Shown piece after piece: positions 1-11,332 of a stretch of 64,000 bases of DNA. The translations under genes were made by a program, and so were the position numbers. The stretch covers positions 98,688,162 through 98,752,161 of the forward strand of contig NC_134397.1 in assembly GCF_050003625.1 (NCBI RefSeq). Direction: 5' to 3'. Every line of letters starts with the position of its first letter. Positions within the stretch are counted from its first letter, which is position 1. The notes under the pieces were generated by a model. It was given only the letters and a program-made list of their open reading frames with translations, made no database searches and had not been told where the DNA came from. This DNA comes from Haematobia irritans. Taxonomy: Eukaryota; Arthropoda; Insecta; Diptera; Muscidae.

Positions 1-826
1 TCTTCGCTCCAGAGTCGGTAAATCTATCAATTTCAAGCGATTTACATAAGGAGGGAGATCCAGAGGATCAGTCCAACCTAAACCACGTAACGCAAAAAGT
101 AGAAATCTCTTCTGAACCGATTCAACTCTATCAACATAACATTGATAACTGGGAGACCAAATGACAGACGCATATTCCAGGAACGGACGGACAAGTGAGG
201 TATAGATACGTTTCGAAAGGTAAGGATCATTAAATTCCCTCGATCATCTCTTAATGAAACCCAGTGTGGACATAGCCCTGGAGACAATTGACTCAACATG
301 AGAATCAAACTTCAGTCTGCGATCAAATAACACACCTAAATCATTAAATATTTGAACGTCTTCCAATTTAACGTTGTCAATATAATATTCCGTCAATAAA
401 GCATTGGACCGAAAGAAGGTCATCTTCTTGCATTTGCCGAAATTGAGACACATTCCATTAATGTCACACCAGCGAACAACCAGATCCAGATCTCCCTGTA
501 AACGACAAGAGTCAACCGTCGTACTAATGGACGAAAATAATTTCACATCATCCGCATACATCAATATATTTGAATGATGGATGGCCGATGACAAATCGTC
601 AAGATAAAGAGCGAACAGTACTGGTCCGATATGGCTTCCCTGAGGAACCCCAGATGTAACCGATATCTTACGAGATGTTCGACCCTTAAACATAACGCAT
701 TGAACCCTGTCAGACAAGTAGGATGAAATCCAGCATAGTAAAGCTGGAGGAAACCCTAGCGCAGATAACTTATACAACAATAGACGATGATTAACCTTAT
801 CAAAGGCCTTGCTGAAGTCAGTATAG
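1..826 (-). pseudogene. Jockey-type LINE reverse transcriptase fragment (LINE-J)
   Basis: The minus strand encodes the palm and thumb part of a non-LTR retrotransposon reverse transcriptase. Visible motifs are DFSKAFDKVNHRLL at the 5' end, GVPQGSHIGPVLFALYLDD, and the catalytic YADDVKLF, followed by the conserved C-terminal stretch (SLVRPFLEYASVIWSP). One in-frame TGA at 244-246 interrupts the frame, after which the same frame continues to the window edge. The 5' end is abrupt near 826, where it abuts the integrase of the gypsy element, so this is a 5'-truncated insertion whose 3' end lies outside the window. The motifs fit the jockey clade. The exact family is not determined. Confidence 0.8.
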
Positions 827-1720
827 AAGATGTTCTTCCAGGGTGCGATTAAACCTTTCTACCATGCCATCAGACTGGTGCAATGGCGTAGTCCTTGTTT
901 TCTTGATACCAAGTGAGTCACATATATCGTTGAATATGGCCGATTCAAAATTTCTTCCTTGGTCTGTGTGTATCTCGGTCGGCACACCGTAGCGACATAT
1001 CCAGTTCTTGTCGACTACATCTACAATCGTCTTCGCCTCTTGGTTAGGAATGGCATAAACTTCTGGCCACTTGCTGAAGTAGTCCATGACCACAAGGACA
1101 TATCGATTTCCAGAATCACTTACTGGGAAAAGGCCTGCAACGACCATTGCTATTCTTTCAAAAGGCGCTCCTGGCCTATACTCTTGCATAAGACCTCTAC
1201 TTTTTCGTATTGGCCCTTTCGCCTTTATGCACTTCTCGCAATTTGCCACCCATTCAGCAATTGATTTCTGGCATCCAACCCTATAAAATCGTTGCTTCAC
1301 TTTCCCGCCAGTTTTATTTATTCCGAGATGACCTCCACTGGGACCATTGTGGAATTCCGTCAAAACATCCTTTACTTTGGAATCTGGCACGATTATCAAG
1401 TTTCGGATATTCTTGCCATCTTCACTTTCCCATTAACGTTGCAGGATTCTATTGATCGGACATAGACTTTCCCATTGAGCCCAATATGATTTCATAAGTG
1501 GACTTTCGGCTGCGACGTCTTTCTTGCTGAGTTTCTTATTTTCTTCTTTTGCCGAAATAATTCTTCTCAGAATGGGATCTTTACGTTGCTCTATTGACCA
1601 GTCTGTGCCAGATTCGATGTGTAACTGCCTGACATTTACAACTGTCTCCTTTGGTTCAGCTTTCGAGAAGTGTGTGCTTTCTAGATTACAATGCCTTCGT
1701 GTCAAGGCGTGATCAATAAC
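827..1720 (-). pseudogene. G1 pol 3' part: RNase H end and integrase
   Basis: The region encodes the RNase H-integrase linker and most of a retroviral-type integrase. The zinc-binding part shows HNGPSGGHLGINKT and NCEKC. The core shows a second catalytic Asp in HTDQGRNF and the Glu in SDGMVERFNR. The expected first catalytic Asp (normally D-V-A-G-P-F-P in this family) is Val here (IAMVVAGLFPV). One in-frame TAA at 1433-1435 interrupts an otherwise continuous frame. The C-terminal part after TLEEHL is replaced by LINE-J. In an intact element this protein would insert the cDNA into the genome. This copy cannot. Confidence 0.8.
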
Positions 1721-2959
1721 TTGTTTGCCACCTTTTCTATTATCCGCAAAATTTAAATTTGAGTCGTTTGGCTTTGTGGTCGCCTTCTTATGGTTATTGT
1801 TTAATGGAGATGGCGAGATTGACCCCGACGTTTTACGCCACGCTTTACATTCCCGGAAAGATGTCCAGTCTTATCACAGTTATAGCATTTTATTCTAGAT
1901 TTATTTGTCTGCTGCTTCATTTCTTGCATTATCTGCCTCAGAGCCTCTTTTACCAATTCAATCACGGATTTTGATTCATCTTGCTCGGTCTCCACTCTGC
2001 GTACTTTGTGAACTTGAGGACGTGCTAGTACTCTCGCTGTCTCTTGTGCAAGGGCAAATGTTACTGTTTCTGCGAATGTAGCCTTTTGTGACGCATATGT
2101 TGTACATTTTATATCAGGGTCTCTAATTCCATTCACAAAAGGTCTCGATCTTGATGCGGTCCACAAGTGGATGACTTTCTCCTGGATATGTCAAAAGCAC
2201 CAACCGCTCAACCTCTGTTGCATAGTCTTGTAGAGTCTCATTTGACTTCTGGACTCTTCCTCTTAATTCCATTCTGAAGATGTCTTGCTTATGTTCTCCG
2301 CCGTACGTACGTTGAAGTGCCGCTATTACTTCATTATAATTATTTCTAGAGGCAGCGGGAATGCTTTGTATCACATCAGCGGCATTGCCCTTTAATGCCA
2401 ATAGAAGTTCAATTGCTTTGTCATTGTCGTTCCATAAATTTTTAGAAGCAATCATTTCGAATTGGAATTTGAATACATTAAATGAAGTTGAGCCATCGAA
2501 AACAGGAGGTTTGGTTTTGGAGCCCTCGATAACGCGCACTGGTCCACCTTTAATTTCCAGATCTGACATTTTTCTTTCAATGTTTAGAAACTTCTCATCA
2601 TGAACCATAATTTTCTCATCCACAGGAATAATCTTATCCAGCTCCCCAATTTGGCTTTATATATGGTCCACACGTTTTTCCATGCCTTCAGCAATTTGGT
2701 GAAGATTCTCATTTAGAATTCTAGAATTATCGTCCACCCTTCTGGAGTTTTCCTCAATAATTTTTCTAGAATTCGCTTCCATTTTTAGAGAATTTTCTTC
2801 TAATTTTCTAGAATTCTCTTCCATAATTTTTCTAGAATTCTCTTCCATAATTTTTCTAGAATTCTCCTTCTTTCTTCTAGAATTTTCTTCCATTTTTAAA
2901 GAATTCTCTTCCATCATTTTGCCAAAACATTCAGCATTGATGTGTAGTCCATAACACAC
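1721..2959 (-). pseudogene. G1 gag polyprotein, frameshifted
   Basis: Three overlapping frames together form a gypsy-type Gag. The N-terminal part (2959-2657) is a run of imperfect 8-residue repeats of the type EENSRKIM, predicted coiled coil, and ends in a stop near 2657. The capsid part (2623-2123) contains VFDGSTSFNVFKFQFEMIA and LLALKGNAADVIQSIP, typical of insect gypsy Gag. The nucleocapsid part (2166-1801) has a single zinc knuckle, CYNCDKTGHLSGN, whose last Cys is lost to a frameshift and reappears in the next frame. At least three disruptions are visible. Confidence 0.75.
2690..2930. repeat. 24-bp coding minisatellite in G1 gag
   Basis: A unit of about 24 bp (gaattctcttccataattt plus ttcta, with variants) is repeated roughly ten times with substitutions and small changes. 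It encodes the EENSRKIM-type repeats at the N-terminus of G1 Gag. Confidence 0.75.
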
Positions 2960-3200
2960 GAAGCCACAGACGCTTCTACAGTACTGGTGTTGGCGAGAAT
3001 TGATTCGTCAATGTCTTCCTTATAATCAAACTCATGCGTCTCGATATCCATTTGCACCGTTCAAACTCTTCCAGTAGACACTTTTGCAGCTGAGCTTTGT
3101 TTCCTACAGGAAACAAAGCTGCTCCAGTTTGCTCAATTCCTTTTTTAAGTCTTCCACTCCAATTTCATTAAAATTCATTGTAGATTTTTTTCCGTTATTT

Positions 3201-3214
3201 CACTTCTGACACCA
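3201..3214 (-). promoter_or_regulatory. G1 primer-binding site
   Basis: On the minus strand the sequence TGGTGTCAGAAGTG lies two bases inside the LTR end. It begins with the TGG complementary to a tRNA CCA end and matches the 3' end I recall for insect tRNA-Leu. The tRNA assignment is from memory. Confidence 0.65.
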
Positions 3215-3216
3215 AT

Positions 3217-3371
3217 TGTTACGTTTTTATATTGTGGCGTATTTAATTACCCGATAATTAAAACACAGGTCTTTTCAAATAACGACAATCTACAATTTAT
3301 TTGTTTAACTGATTGGTTCCACTTATTTGCTCTACGATGTGTACTGTATAAACTTTAGCTAACAACTGGTT
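3217..3371 (-). repeat. G1 5' LTR, inner part
   Basis: On the minus strand the LTR ends in GTAACA immediately before the primer-binding site. The LTR is interrupted after 3371 by LINE L1 and appears to resume at 4561. There is no second LTR to compare it with. Confidence 0.55.
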
Positions 3372-4560
3372 AGGTTAGGTTAAAGTGGCAGCCCGATTAC
3401 GATTCAGCCTCACTTAGACTATTCAGTCCATTGTGATACCTATTACATATGGGCACTTCTACTTTTAACCGCTGAACCTTCTCGATTATTTTCTTCTGTT
3501 GAACCAACCAGATTGTTCCAAAAACATTAACAGACTGCTTAAGATAACGTTTTCCAGGTCCGCCAGTAATCTGAAGCTATGTGCCCCTAAAATTTGCTTA
3601 CGCCTTACACATGCAGGACACTCACACCAGAGGTGTTTTATTGATTCCTTTTCCTCCGCATCATGACAGCTCATACAATAGTCATTATACTTCGCACCAA
3701 TAGTTTTTGCAAAATCGCCTATCAGGCAGCGACCCGTTATAGCAGATATCAGGAGTGATATCTGGCGTCTCGAGAACACTAGCATATCTAGTGTGCGGTT
3801 TAAGTTTAAATGGGGCCATATTTGCTTGTTGTCGTTAACCCTTGCAATTCTCCCATTGAACATTTGCCATCATGACAGCAGTAAGAGCTTGCAGGTAGCC
3901 AGAGGCATACCAACAGATTCTAGTTCCCCTGGAATATGTAAGGTAGTGTTCCTATGGCCAGGCACCCATATTAGGTGAATATTGTACTGCTCAGCCATAT
4001 CATTGAGAGATTTGCGGCAGTCGATGGCAGTTTTCGAGTTGAGGAACACAGAGTCCAAGGATTTTATTGCAGGTTGACTGTCTGAGTATATATTAATGTC
4101 AATATTGCTTGGAGCATTACTTCTCAGCCAATTCACCACTTCTCTTATTGCTAATATTTCAGCCTGAAAAACACTACAGTGATCAGGTAATCTTTTCGCT
4201 ATTCGAAGTTCCAGATCTTTAGAATATACTCCGAAACACACTTGGCCATCCAATTTGGAGCCATCAGTGTAGAAATCTATATATCTTTTATTCCCCGGGG
4301 TCCGTGTACACCACGCCTCACTGTTGGGAATTAGAGTCTCAAACTTTTTGTCGAAAAGTGGTCTCACCAAAGTGTAATCCACTACGTTAGGCACATCTGG
4401 CATTATTTTGAGGAACGAACTGTGACCGCTTATGACTGACTTCACAGCTCCCTCCGCCAGGGGCTTATATACCGTGATTTGACGATTTCGAACTTTCTGG
4501 ATAGTCTGGCCTACAACCATCTACAACTATGTAGATACAATTTATCTAACAGCACATTTT
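3372..4560 (-). mobile_element. LINE L1, 3' fragment with 9-bp target duplication
   Basis: This is a 5'-truncated minus-strand copy of the RNase H-bearing LINE family. The 3' end carries the AGGTTAGGTTA tail (AACCT repeats on its own strand). The 9-bp sequence caactggtt flanks it at 3363-3371 and 4561-4569, which I read as the target-site duplication. Sequence from about 4437 to 4560 does not match the other copies and may be rearranged or filler. Only the RNase H domain, C-terminal part and 3' UTR remain. Confidence 0.75.
3486..4436 (-). pseudogene. L1 ORF2 remnant: RNase H and C-terminus
   Basis: The RNase H domain shows IDFYTDGSKLDGQV, AEILAIREV and SDSQPAIKS. The fourth catalytic region is damaged by a deletion: the residues IPGNCEADELARLG seen in other copies are missing after VPGHRN. 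The C-terminal Cys/His segment (CMSCHDAEEKESIKHLWCEC) is present in a second frame (3863-3486). The two parts are separated by a frameshift and another small deletion near 3865. No RT remains. Confidence 0.8.
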
Positions 4561-4784
4561 CAACTGGTTATCTTCATTGCCTACAGCCATCTGGAATGTT
4601 CTATCGGGAGTTATTGTACAGGTGATATGGCACACGTAATTTTAGGCTTATGCTAATAATCTAGTGCATTCTACTATCTGGTAGATGTCGTGCAGGCATA
4701 TGGTCATATTACACTACAATTATGGTCATATTACTACAATTATAACAATAAGTAAAACAAAAGGCGTTACTTTTACAATGAACA
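4561..4784. other. Probable outer part of G1 LTR and spacer
   Basis: AT-rich non-coding sequence follows the L1 target duplication. It probably continues the G1 LTR to about 4718, where the minus strand would start TGTAGTG. The motif ggtcatatta occurs twice (4702 and 4724). I see no gene. Confidence 0.35.
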
Positions 4785-5620
4785 ATGAATGGAAAACTAA
4801 GAACACAAAAGATGTTTAGGAAAGTACTAGAAAATAAAGAAATGACAAGTTATGACAATACAGTGGATACGCATAATGAGAATATCAAAACAAACATCAA
4901 TACAATACATACGCAGAATATCAATACAAATGACTTCATTTCCAATGTATTTTTAAATAATAACAGAGTAAATCGACTAATAGAAGAAATAAATTGGAAT
5001 AATATCTCTATCGGTACAAATAATGCGCAGCAAACATATGAAAAAATTTATGAAAATTTTAATAAAATTTACGAGCAGAGTAAACTCAACCAGAAAAAAG
5101 AAGTATTAAAAAAAGGAACCCGTATCCATGGCTAACGGATGAAATACTTAAAAGCTGTGACATAAGAGACAAGTTTCTTGAAAATAAACACAACACTAAA
5201 AAAACATGGAAATTAATCAACAAAATAACGAGCAGAAAAAATAAAGGCAATAACAACATAGATAAAATAATAAAAAAAAGCTTTACAAATCGAAATGTTC
5301 AAGAAATATCTAACGAATTTGCTCTAAAATTTGACGAAAACGTAGATAAAATAATTCATAGATGCAACATTAAAACATCATTAAATATATCGGTGTGTAT
5401 ACACAATTCTATATATGTGGCACGATCGAGAAAATCGAAATATTGCTATGCTATGCAGATCATATATATTGTGAAAATAGAAAATAATTTCAGCAAACCA
5501 ATGCAAGTAAACTGCGGTGTTCCACAAGGTTCCAAATTGGGACCCATTTTATACACAATTTATGCAAATGATATGTTAAATATTCTCAAGAAATCTAAAC
5601 CTTTTGCGTACGCAGATGAT

Positions 5621-5959
5621 GGGAGCCACCGTGGTGCAATGGTTAGCATGCCCGCCTTGCATACACAAGGATGTGGGTTCGATTCCTGCTTGGACCGAAT
5701 ACCAAAAAAGTTTTTCAGGATTATCCCACCTCAGTAATGCTGGTGACATTTCTGAGGGTTTCAAAGCTTCTCTAAGTGGTTTCACTGCAATGTGGAACGC
5801 CGTTCGGACTCGGCTATAAAAAGGAAGTCCCTTGTCATTGAGCTTAACATGGAATCGGGCAGCACTCAGTGATAAGAGAGAAGTTCACCAATGTGGTATC
5901 ACAATGGAATAGTCTAAGTGAGCCTGATACATCGGGCTGCCACCTAACCTAACCTAACC
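5621..5959 (+). mobile_element. tRNA-derived SINE with a LINE-type 3' end
   Basis: This is a 339-bp element with a tRNA-like head (RNA polymerase III A and B boxes), a central body (about 5690-5890) and a 3' end nearly identical to the 3' UTR of LINEs L1-L6. The shared part runs from AATGTGGTATCACAATGG through the AGCCTGA/TCGGGCT hairpin to GCTGCCAC and an AACCT tail. A 12-bp target duplication, tacgcagatgat, flanks it at 5609-5620 and 5960-5971. It is inserted in the RT gene of LINE-B. The shared 3' end suggests mobilisation by the L1-L6 LINE machinery, which is an inference. Confidence 0.9.
5632..5686 (+). promoter_or_regulatory. SINE internal Pol III promoter (A and B boxes)
   Basis: The A box is tggtgcaatgg at 5632-5642 and the B box is ggttcgattcc at 5676-5686. 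Both match the tRNA gene consensus and are spaced as in tRNA genes. The sequence between and after them does not fold into a good tRNA, so this is a SINE head and not a tRNA gene. Confidence 0.85.
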
Positions 5960-6616
5960 TACGCAGATGATACTGCAATCGTAATAACCCATCGATCTGA
6001 ACAAGATGCCACAAAAATACTGCTGGAAGAATTAAATCACATTACGAAATGGTGTCACGACAAAGGATTATTAATAAATGCATCCAAAACAAAAGCAATC
6101 CATTTTAGACCACGACACATTCAAAAAACTAACATCCCGTTGATATTCCACGGATTGGAATGCGTATATAGATATATAAATCAAGATAATGATACCGTAT
6201 GTTCCACATCTATAGAATTTGTAGAATCGTACAAATATTTTGGAGTTCATCTGGATACGCATTTTAAATGGAAGGATCACATAAACCATATTCAGAAAAA
6301 ACTGCGACAAACACTTTTCTCACTCTACCACCTCAGCAGATGCTCACCATACAATGTCATTAAACAAGCATACCTGTCAATAGGAGAATCTTACTTGAGG
6401 CATGGGATAACTGTATGGGGAAGATCAATTCATACTAAAACATTACAACGTACACAAAACAGACTTATTACATTACTGTAGGTTAGGTTAGGTTAACGTG
6501 GCAGCCCGATTAAGATTCAGGCTCACTTAGACTATTCAGTCCATTGTGATACCACATTAACTATAAGTACCTATTACATATGGGCACTTCTAGTTTTAAC
6601 CGCTGAACCTTCCTGA

Positions 6617-9600
6617 TTATTTTTCTTTGTTGAACCAACCAGATTGTTCCAAAAACATTAGCAGACTGCTTAAGTTAACGTTTTCCAGATCCGCCAGTAA
6701 TCTGAAGCTATATGCTCCTAAAAGTTGCTTGCGCTTTACACAAAATGCAGGACACTCACACAAGAGGTGTTTAATTGATTCTTTTTCCTCCGCATCATGA
6801 CAGCTCATACAATAGTCATTATACTTCGCGCCAATAGTTTTTGCAAAATCGCCTATCAGGCAGCGACCCGTTATAGCAGATATCAGGAGTGATATCTGAC
6901 GTCTCGAGAACATTAGCATATCTAGTGTGCGGTTTAAGTTGAAATGGGGCCATATTTGCTTGGTGTCGTTACAACCCTTGCAATTCTCCCATCGAACATT
7001 TGCCATCCTAACAGCCTTCTCACGCAGCATGAGCTTGCAGGTAGCTAGGGGCATACCAACAAATTCCAGTTCCCCTGGAATATGTAAGGTAGTCCCTAGC
7101 CTTGCCAACTCATCCGCTTCGCAGTTCCCCGGTATGTTCCTATGGCCAGGCACCCATATTAGGTGAATATTGTACTGCTCAGCCATCTCATTGAGAGATT
7201 TGCGGCAGTCGATGGCCGTTTTCGAGTTGAGGAACACAGAGTCCAAGGATTTTATTGCAGGTTGACTGTCTGAGTATATATTAATGCCAATATTTGTTGG
7301 AACATTACTTCTCAGCCACTTCGCCACCTCTCTTATTGCTAATATTTCTGCCTGAAAAACACTACAGTGATTAGGTAATCTTTTCGCTATTCGAATTTCC
7401 AGATCTTTAGAATATACTCCGAACCCCACTTGTCCATTCAATTTGGAGCCATCAGTATAGAAATCTATATATCCTTTATTCCCCGGGGTCTGTGTACACC
7501 ACGCCTCACTGTTGGGAATTAGAGTTTCAAACTTTTTGTCGAAAAGTGGTTTTGCCAGGGTATAAGCCACTACGTTAGGCACATCTGGCATTATTTTGAG
7601 GACCGAACTATGACCGTACATTTTTTCCGACCACAGCGATAGCTCGCGCAACCGCACAGCCGTTTTGCAGCTGACTGTTTGGCCAAAATGTCTAAAGGCA
7701 ATAGATGTAGCATGACATTAAGGGAGTCTGTTCCTGTCTTACTAAATGCGCCTGAGATACATAAGCTCGCCATACGCTGAACTTTATCTAAACAAGTCGG
7801 TTTCTGAAGTGCCGGCCACCAGACTACAACACCATATAGCATTATAGGTCTAACTACTGCAGTGTATAGCCAATGCACAATTTTTGGTTTTAGTCCCCAC
7901 TTTTTCCCTATTGCCTTTTTGCACGAGTACAAAGCTACCGTGGCTTTTCTCGCCCTCTCTTCAATATTAAGCCTAAAATTCAGCTTCCTGTCCAAAATAA
8001 CGCCAAGGTATTTTGCACACTCACCAAAGGGAATTTCAGTACCCCCTAAGGAAATGGGCCTAACCGTGGGAGTTTTACGATCTTTGCAGTACATGACTAG
8101 TTCTGTCTTTGCTGGATTTACACCAAGACCATTATCTTTCGCCCATTTCTCAGTCATCCGGAGAGCTCTCTGTATAATATCTCTGATTGTGGATGGGAAT
8201 TTTCCCCTGACTGCTAGCGCCACATCATCTGCGTATGCCACCACTTTTATCCTTTCTTTTTCTAGGGAAAGCAGAAGGTTGTTTATAGCAACATTCCAAA
8301 GAAGAGGTGATAGAACTCCTCCTTGGGGAGTGCCTCTGTTCACATACCTTTGTATGTTTGCTTGCCCTAGTGTGGCTGAAATACGTCTCTTTATTAGAAG
8401 TTCGTCTAACAGCCTAAGTATACCTGGATCAACATTCAGAGTTGTCAGTCCATTTAATATCGAGCTCGGATGGACATTATTGAACGCCCCTTCGATGTCT
8501 AGAAACGCCACGATTGTGTATTCTTTGACAGATAGTGAGCTTTCAATAAAGCTGACTAGTTCATGCAATGCGGTCTCAGTAGACCTGCCCTTCGAGTATG
8601 CATGCTGTCGTTTCGAGAGCAAACTTGAATCCACGCTAGTTCTAAGATACATGTCTATCATCCTCTCCAGGGTCTTAAGTAGGAATGAGGATAAGCTGAT
8701 TGGTCGGAAATCCTTCGCACTCGAGTGAGAGGCTTTTCCTGCTTTAGGTATGAAGACGACTTTTGTTTCCCTCCACTTTTCTGGAATATATGCTAAGTTT
8801 ACACATCGTTTATATATCACCGTCAACCAGGGGATAACTCTTTCAGCCACTGCCTGTAACTCCGCCGGAGTAATTCCATCAGGTCCGGGGGATTTGAATG
8901 GTCCAAAGCTATTTAAAGCCCATTTTATTCTAGATTCCGACACAATTTCCTCGATAGGAAATGATCGCTGAGCCTCTGTTACACCGCCGGAACATGGTTC
9001 AACCGTCTGATTTCCAGGGAAGTGTGTGTCCAAAAGTACCTCCAACGTCTCCTCACTGGACGTTGTCCAATTTCCCTCCGATGTTTTAATGAAACCTGGA
9101 GCGGTGTTAGTGGATGCTAGTATCTTCCGTAGTCTGGAAGCCTCTAACGTATTTTCAATACTGCTACAGTAATCATCCCAAGAGTTTTGTTGAGACCTTC
9201 TCAGTTCTCGTTTATATTCTCTCAGATTCATCTTGTAAGTGTCCCAATCCTCCGGAGCTCTTGTGGACTTTGCTTTGTTAAAGAGCTTCCTGCAGGATTT
9301 CCTCATATTACTTAACTCCGTAGTCCACCATGGCGGCCGATTTTTTCCCCTTGGCTTTCCTCTAGGGCATGCAGCTTTCAGTGAAATGTTGAAGGCCTTA
9401 GTAATCCGCTCCACTGCGTGTTCGATATCTTGCACAGTGCTCATATTTGTCTCCGGCACTTCCGGTATCATCAAATTGAACGATTCCCTATACCTATTCC
9501 AATCAGCTTTCCTAACATTTGGCGGAAATATGGTCTTTGAAGTACGAACAGCCAATCTGAAACTGATGTAGCGATGATCTGAGAAGCTATGTTCCCTCAA

Positions 9601-10133
9601 AACTTGCCACTCATATATCTTATCATTCAGTTCCGGAGAGGTCAACGTTACGTCCAAAACCTCTTGTGTGTTCCTGCTGACGAAGGTTGGTGCATCTCCC
9701 TTATTGCAAACTACCAGGTTAGTACGCAAAATAAACTCTATTAGCGACTCTTCCCTTGCATTAGTATCACTACTTCCCCAAATACTATGATGTGCATTTG
9801 CATCGCATCCCATAATGAGTTTTGTCTTCGTTTTTAGTGACTCCTCAACTAAGGTCTTAACGGCACGGGGTGGCATCTCCCTATCATGTCCCATGTAGAC
9901 CAAAGATACCCAGAGTTTGCATTTGGATATCTCTAGACTGGCTACGACAGTGTCTGCATTGGTGATGAAAGAAGCAGAAATAACTTTAGTTCGTTTTTAG
10001 CAATTATACATGCTGGATTTATATCTTTACCGGTATTATTCAAAAGTTTGAAACCCGGAGTGCTTAATTCACAGATCATGTTCTTATATATGTATGGTTC
10101 TGGAATAAGAACTATATCTATGTCTCCTTTCAT
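6617..10133 (-). pseudogene. L2 ORF2: endonuclease, RT, RNase H
   Basis: Domains in order are an apurinic-type endonuclease (IPEPYIYKN, MGCDANAHH, SDHRYISF), an RT (SPGPDGITPAEL, STETALHELVSF, AFLDIEGAFNNV, GTPQGGVLSPLLWN, YADDVALAV), RNase H (FYTDGSKL, AEILAIREV, SDSQPAIKS, HRNIPGNCEADELA) and a C-terminal Cys/His motif (CMSCHDAEEKESIKHLLCEC). A one-base deletion near 9930 breaks the endonuclease. A small deletion near 7665 (other copies have an extra base pair of CAA) shifts the frame between RT and RNase H. The catalytic residues themselves are intact. The RNase H points to the I/LOA-like group and not to jockey. Confidence 0.9.
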
Positions 10134-10139
10134 CAGGTG

Positions 10140-11332
10140 AACTTGTAAGGTAGCACAAGCGGCCTTTCAATGGTGAAGATTTATCTGGAGGAACCGTAGA
10201 ACCATACAAATTTTCAACCACCGTCACATCAGCCTCTTCAATTGAGCCATCAAGGGCTTCCTCTTCACAGATCTCGGTGACACTCGCAACAACCCGCGGT
10301 TAGGCTTTGGTGAGGTTTGTGCTTGTAGGGACTTCCCGTATACGATGTTCGTCAATGTCTGCCGTTTTTATGTCTCCTTCGGCTTCGTAAGATTTTCCTT
10401 CTTCTGACTTTACCGGAGACTTGTCCGTTTCGGAATCCTTTGGCTGATCGCTTTTGTATATATTCATATGGATATCATAAAGCCATAACTTACACGTCCT
10501 TGGGTCTGGGCTAGATGTGGCAGCGACTCAATGTTCAATATAAACACCGCATGTCGTCTTGGTCCATCCACCTCATCCAAACGACCAACCTTCCAATCGG
10601 CGGTTGGAAGATTTGGATTGCATTCCTTTAGTCTGTTTAGTATTGTGTGTTTATAGTGCTCTAGGTTTAGCCGGTATGTCTTTTTTATCGACTAACTCTA
10701 AAGCGGCTCCTTCCCAAACTTCACCAATTAACATCAAAGCAGCTTTAAAGCAATCCATAGACCTCTGGTCCGCAAATATTATTAACTTATATCGTCCATG
10801 ATACCATCTTGCCATCGAGTACTTGGTCCGGGAAACTTTTTTCGCACCTCTGAGTAGACACCAGACATCGCGTTCTCAATTTCCCCCCATTTTTGCTTTG
10901 GAACCATACCGTCCAATGCTATTTTATTAATGATAGCCATCACAAGGCTGTCTTCTGCAACTGAGGCAAACGATCTTTGATCCCGTTTAGAGGATGGCAG
11001 TTCATCCGGTGATCGTTCCCTTTTTCCAGCTTTAGGTATTCCTTGAGTCCATTTTAAGGAATCGCTTTGCTTAGCCGACATCCTAATTTCTTTAGGATAA
11101 ACAAAGCATTTCTGCGTTATTTGAATCTCTTTCGTGAGGGATTACCTCCTTTTGATGCCGTTACCTTGGAAAAGGTTCGACTTGTCAAAGTGTCGCCACC
11201 TGTCGACTCGTCTAAAGGTCGACTAAGTGGGCCTGACTCTTGGTCACTTCCCAAATTTTTAACTTCCGTCGATACCCGCCCACTGGGCCCTGAAGTTAGC
11301 AACCCAGTGGATGACTTCGATTTTCGCTGCAT
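10140..11332 (-). pseudogene. L2 ORF1 remnant
   Basis: ORF1 begins at an ATG at 11330-11332 and reads 71 codons, then hits a TAA. The next frame continues from 11081 (MSAKQSDSLKW) to 10782 and then to further stops. The later part contains MVPKQKWGEIENAMSGVY and SMDCFKAALMLIGEVWEG, which resembles the DUF4780-type domain of fly LINE ORF1 proteins (from memory). The C-terminal end overlaps the ORF2 start. No zinc knuckle is visible. The same disruptions occur in L6, so they predate the duplication. Confidence 0.65.

Larger units (their letters stand above)
827..4718 (-). mobile_element. Ty3/gypsy retrotransposon G1, internally deleted, with nested LINE L1
   Basis: This is a minus-strand Ty3/gypsy remnant. 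Read in its own direction it has a 5' LTR (about 4718 to 3217, split by LINE L1), a primer-binding site, a leader, gag (2959 to about 1720), then the end of the pol RNase H region and integrase (about 1720 to 827). Protease, RT and most of RNase H are missing. Gag runs almost directly into the sequence that normally follows RNase H (residues DALTRRHC). The 3' end is cut off by LINE-J, so no 3' LTR is present. The outer LTR limit near 4718 is a guess based on a TG/CA end. Confidence 0.7.
4770..6479 (+). pseudogene. LINE-B: second non-LTR retrotransposon type, decayed
   Basis: The plus strand holds an AT-rich LINE ORF2 remnant. The part at 4785-5390 resembles the linker between endonuclease and RT (an HGWLTDEILKSC motif after a frameshift near 5130). 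After a deletion the RT palm follows with CGVPQGSKLGPILYTIYANDM and FAYADD at 5520-5620. The tRNA-derived SINE sits exactly after the YADD codons. The RT thumb and C-terminal part resume at 5972 (KYFGVHLDTHFKWKDHI, then the RTQNRLITLL region). LINE L2 interrupts it at 6480. The clade is not determined, and this is not the L1-L6 family. Confidence 0.75.

Noticed and set aside
5631..5700. tRNA gene
   Set aside because: The A and B boxes are good, but the acceptor and anticodon stems do not pair properly and the segment is the head of a 339-bp SINE with a target duplication.
5604..5819. 71-codon ORF over the SINE
   Set aside because: It spans a Pol III-type SINE, and its conserved look comes from the repeat itself.
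7862..8728. 288-codon open frame on the plus strand (and its equivalents at 15840-16622, 18263-19129 and 35255-35629)
   Set aside because: It is the antisense shadow of the LINE RT. The same frame is open in each copy because the copies are alike.
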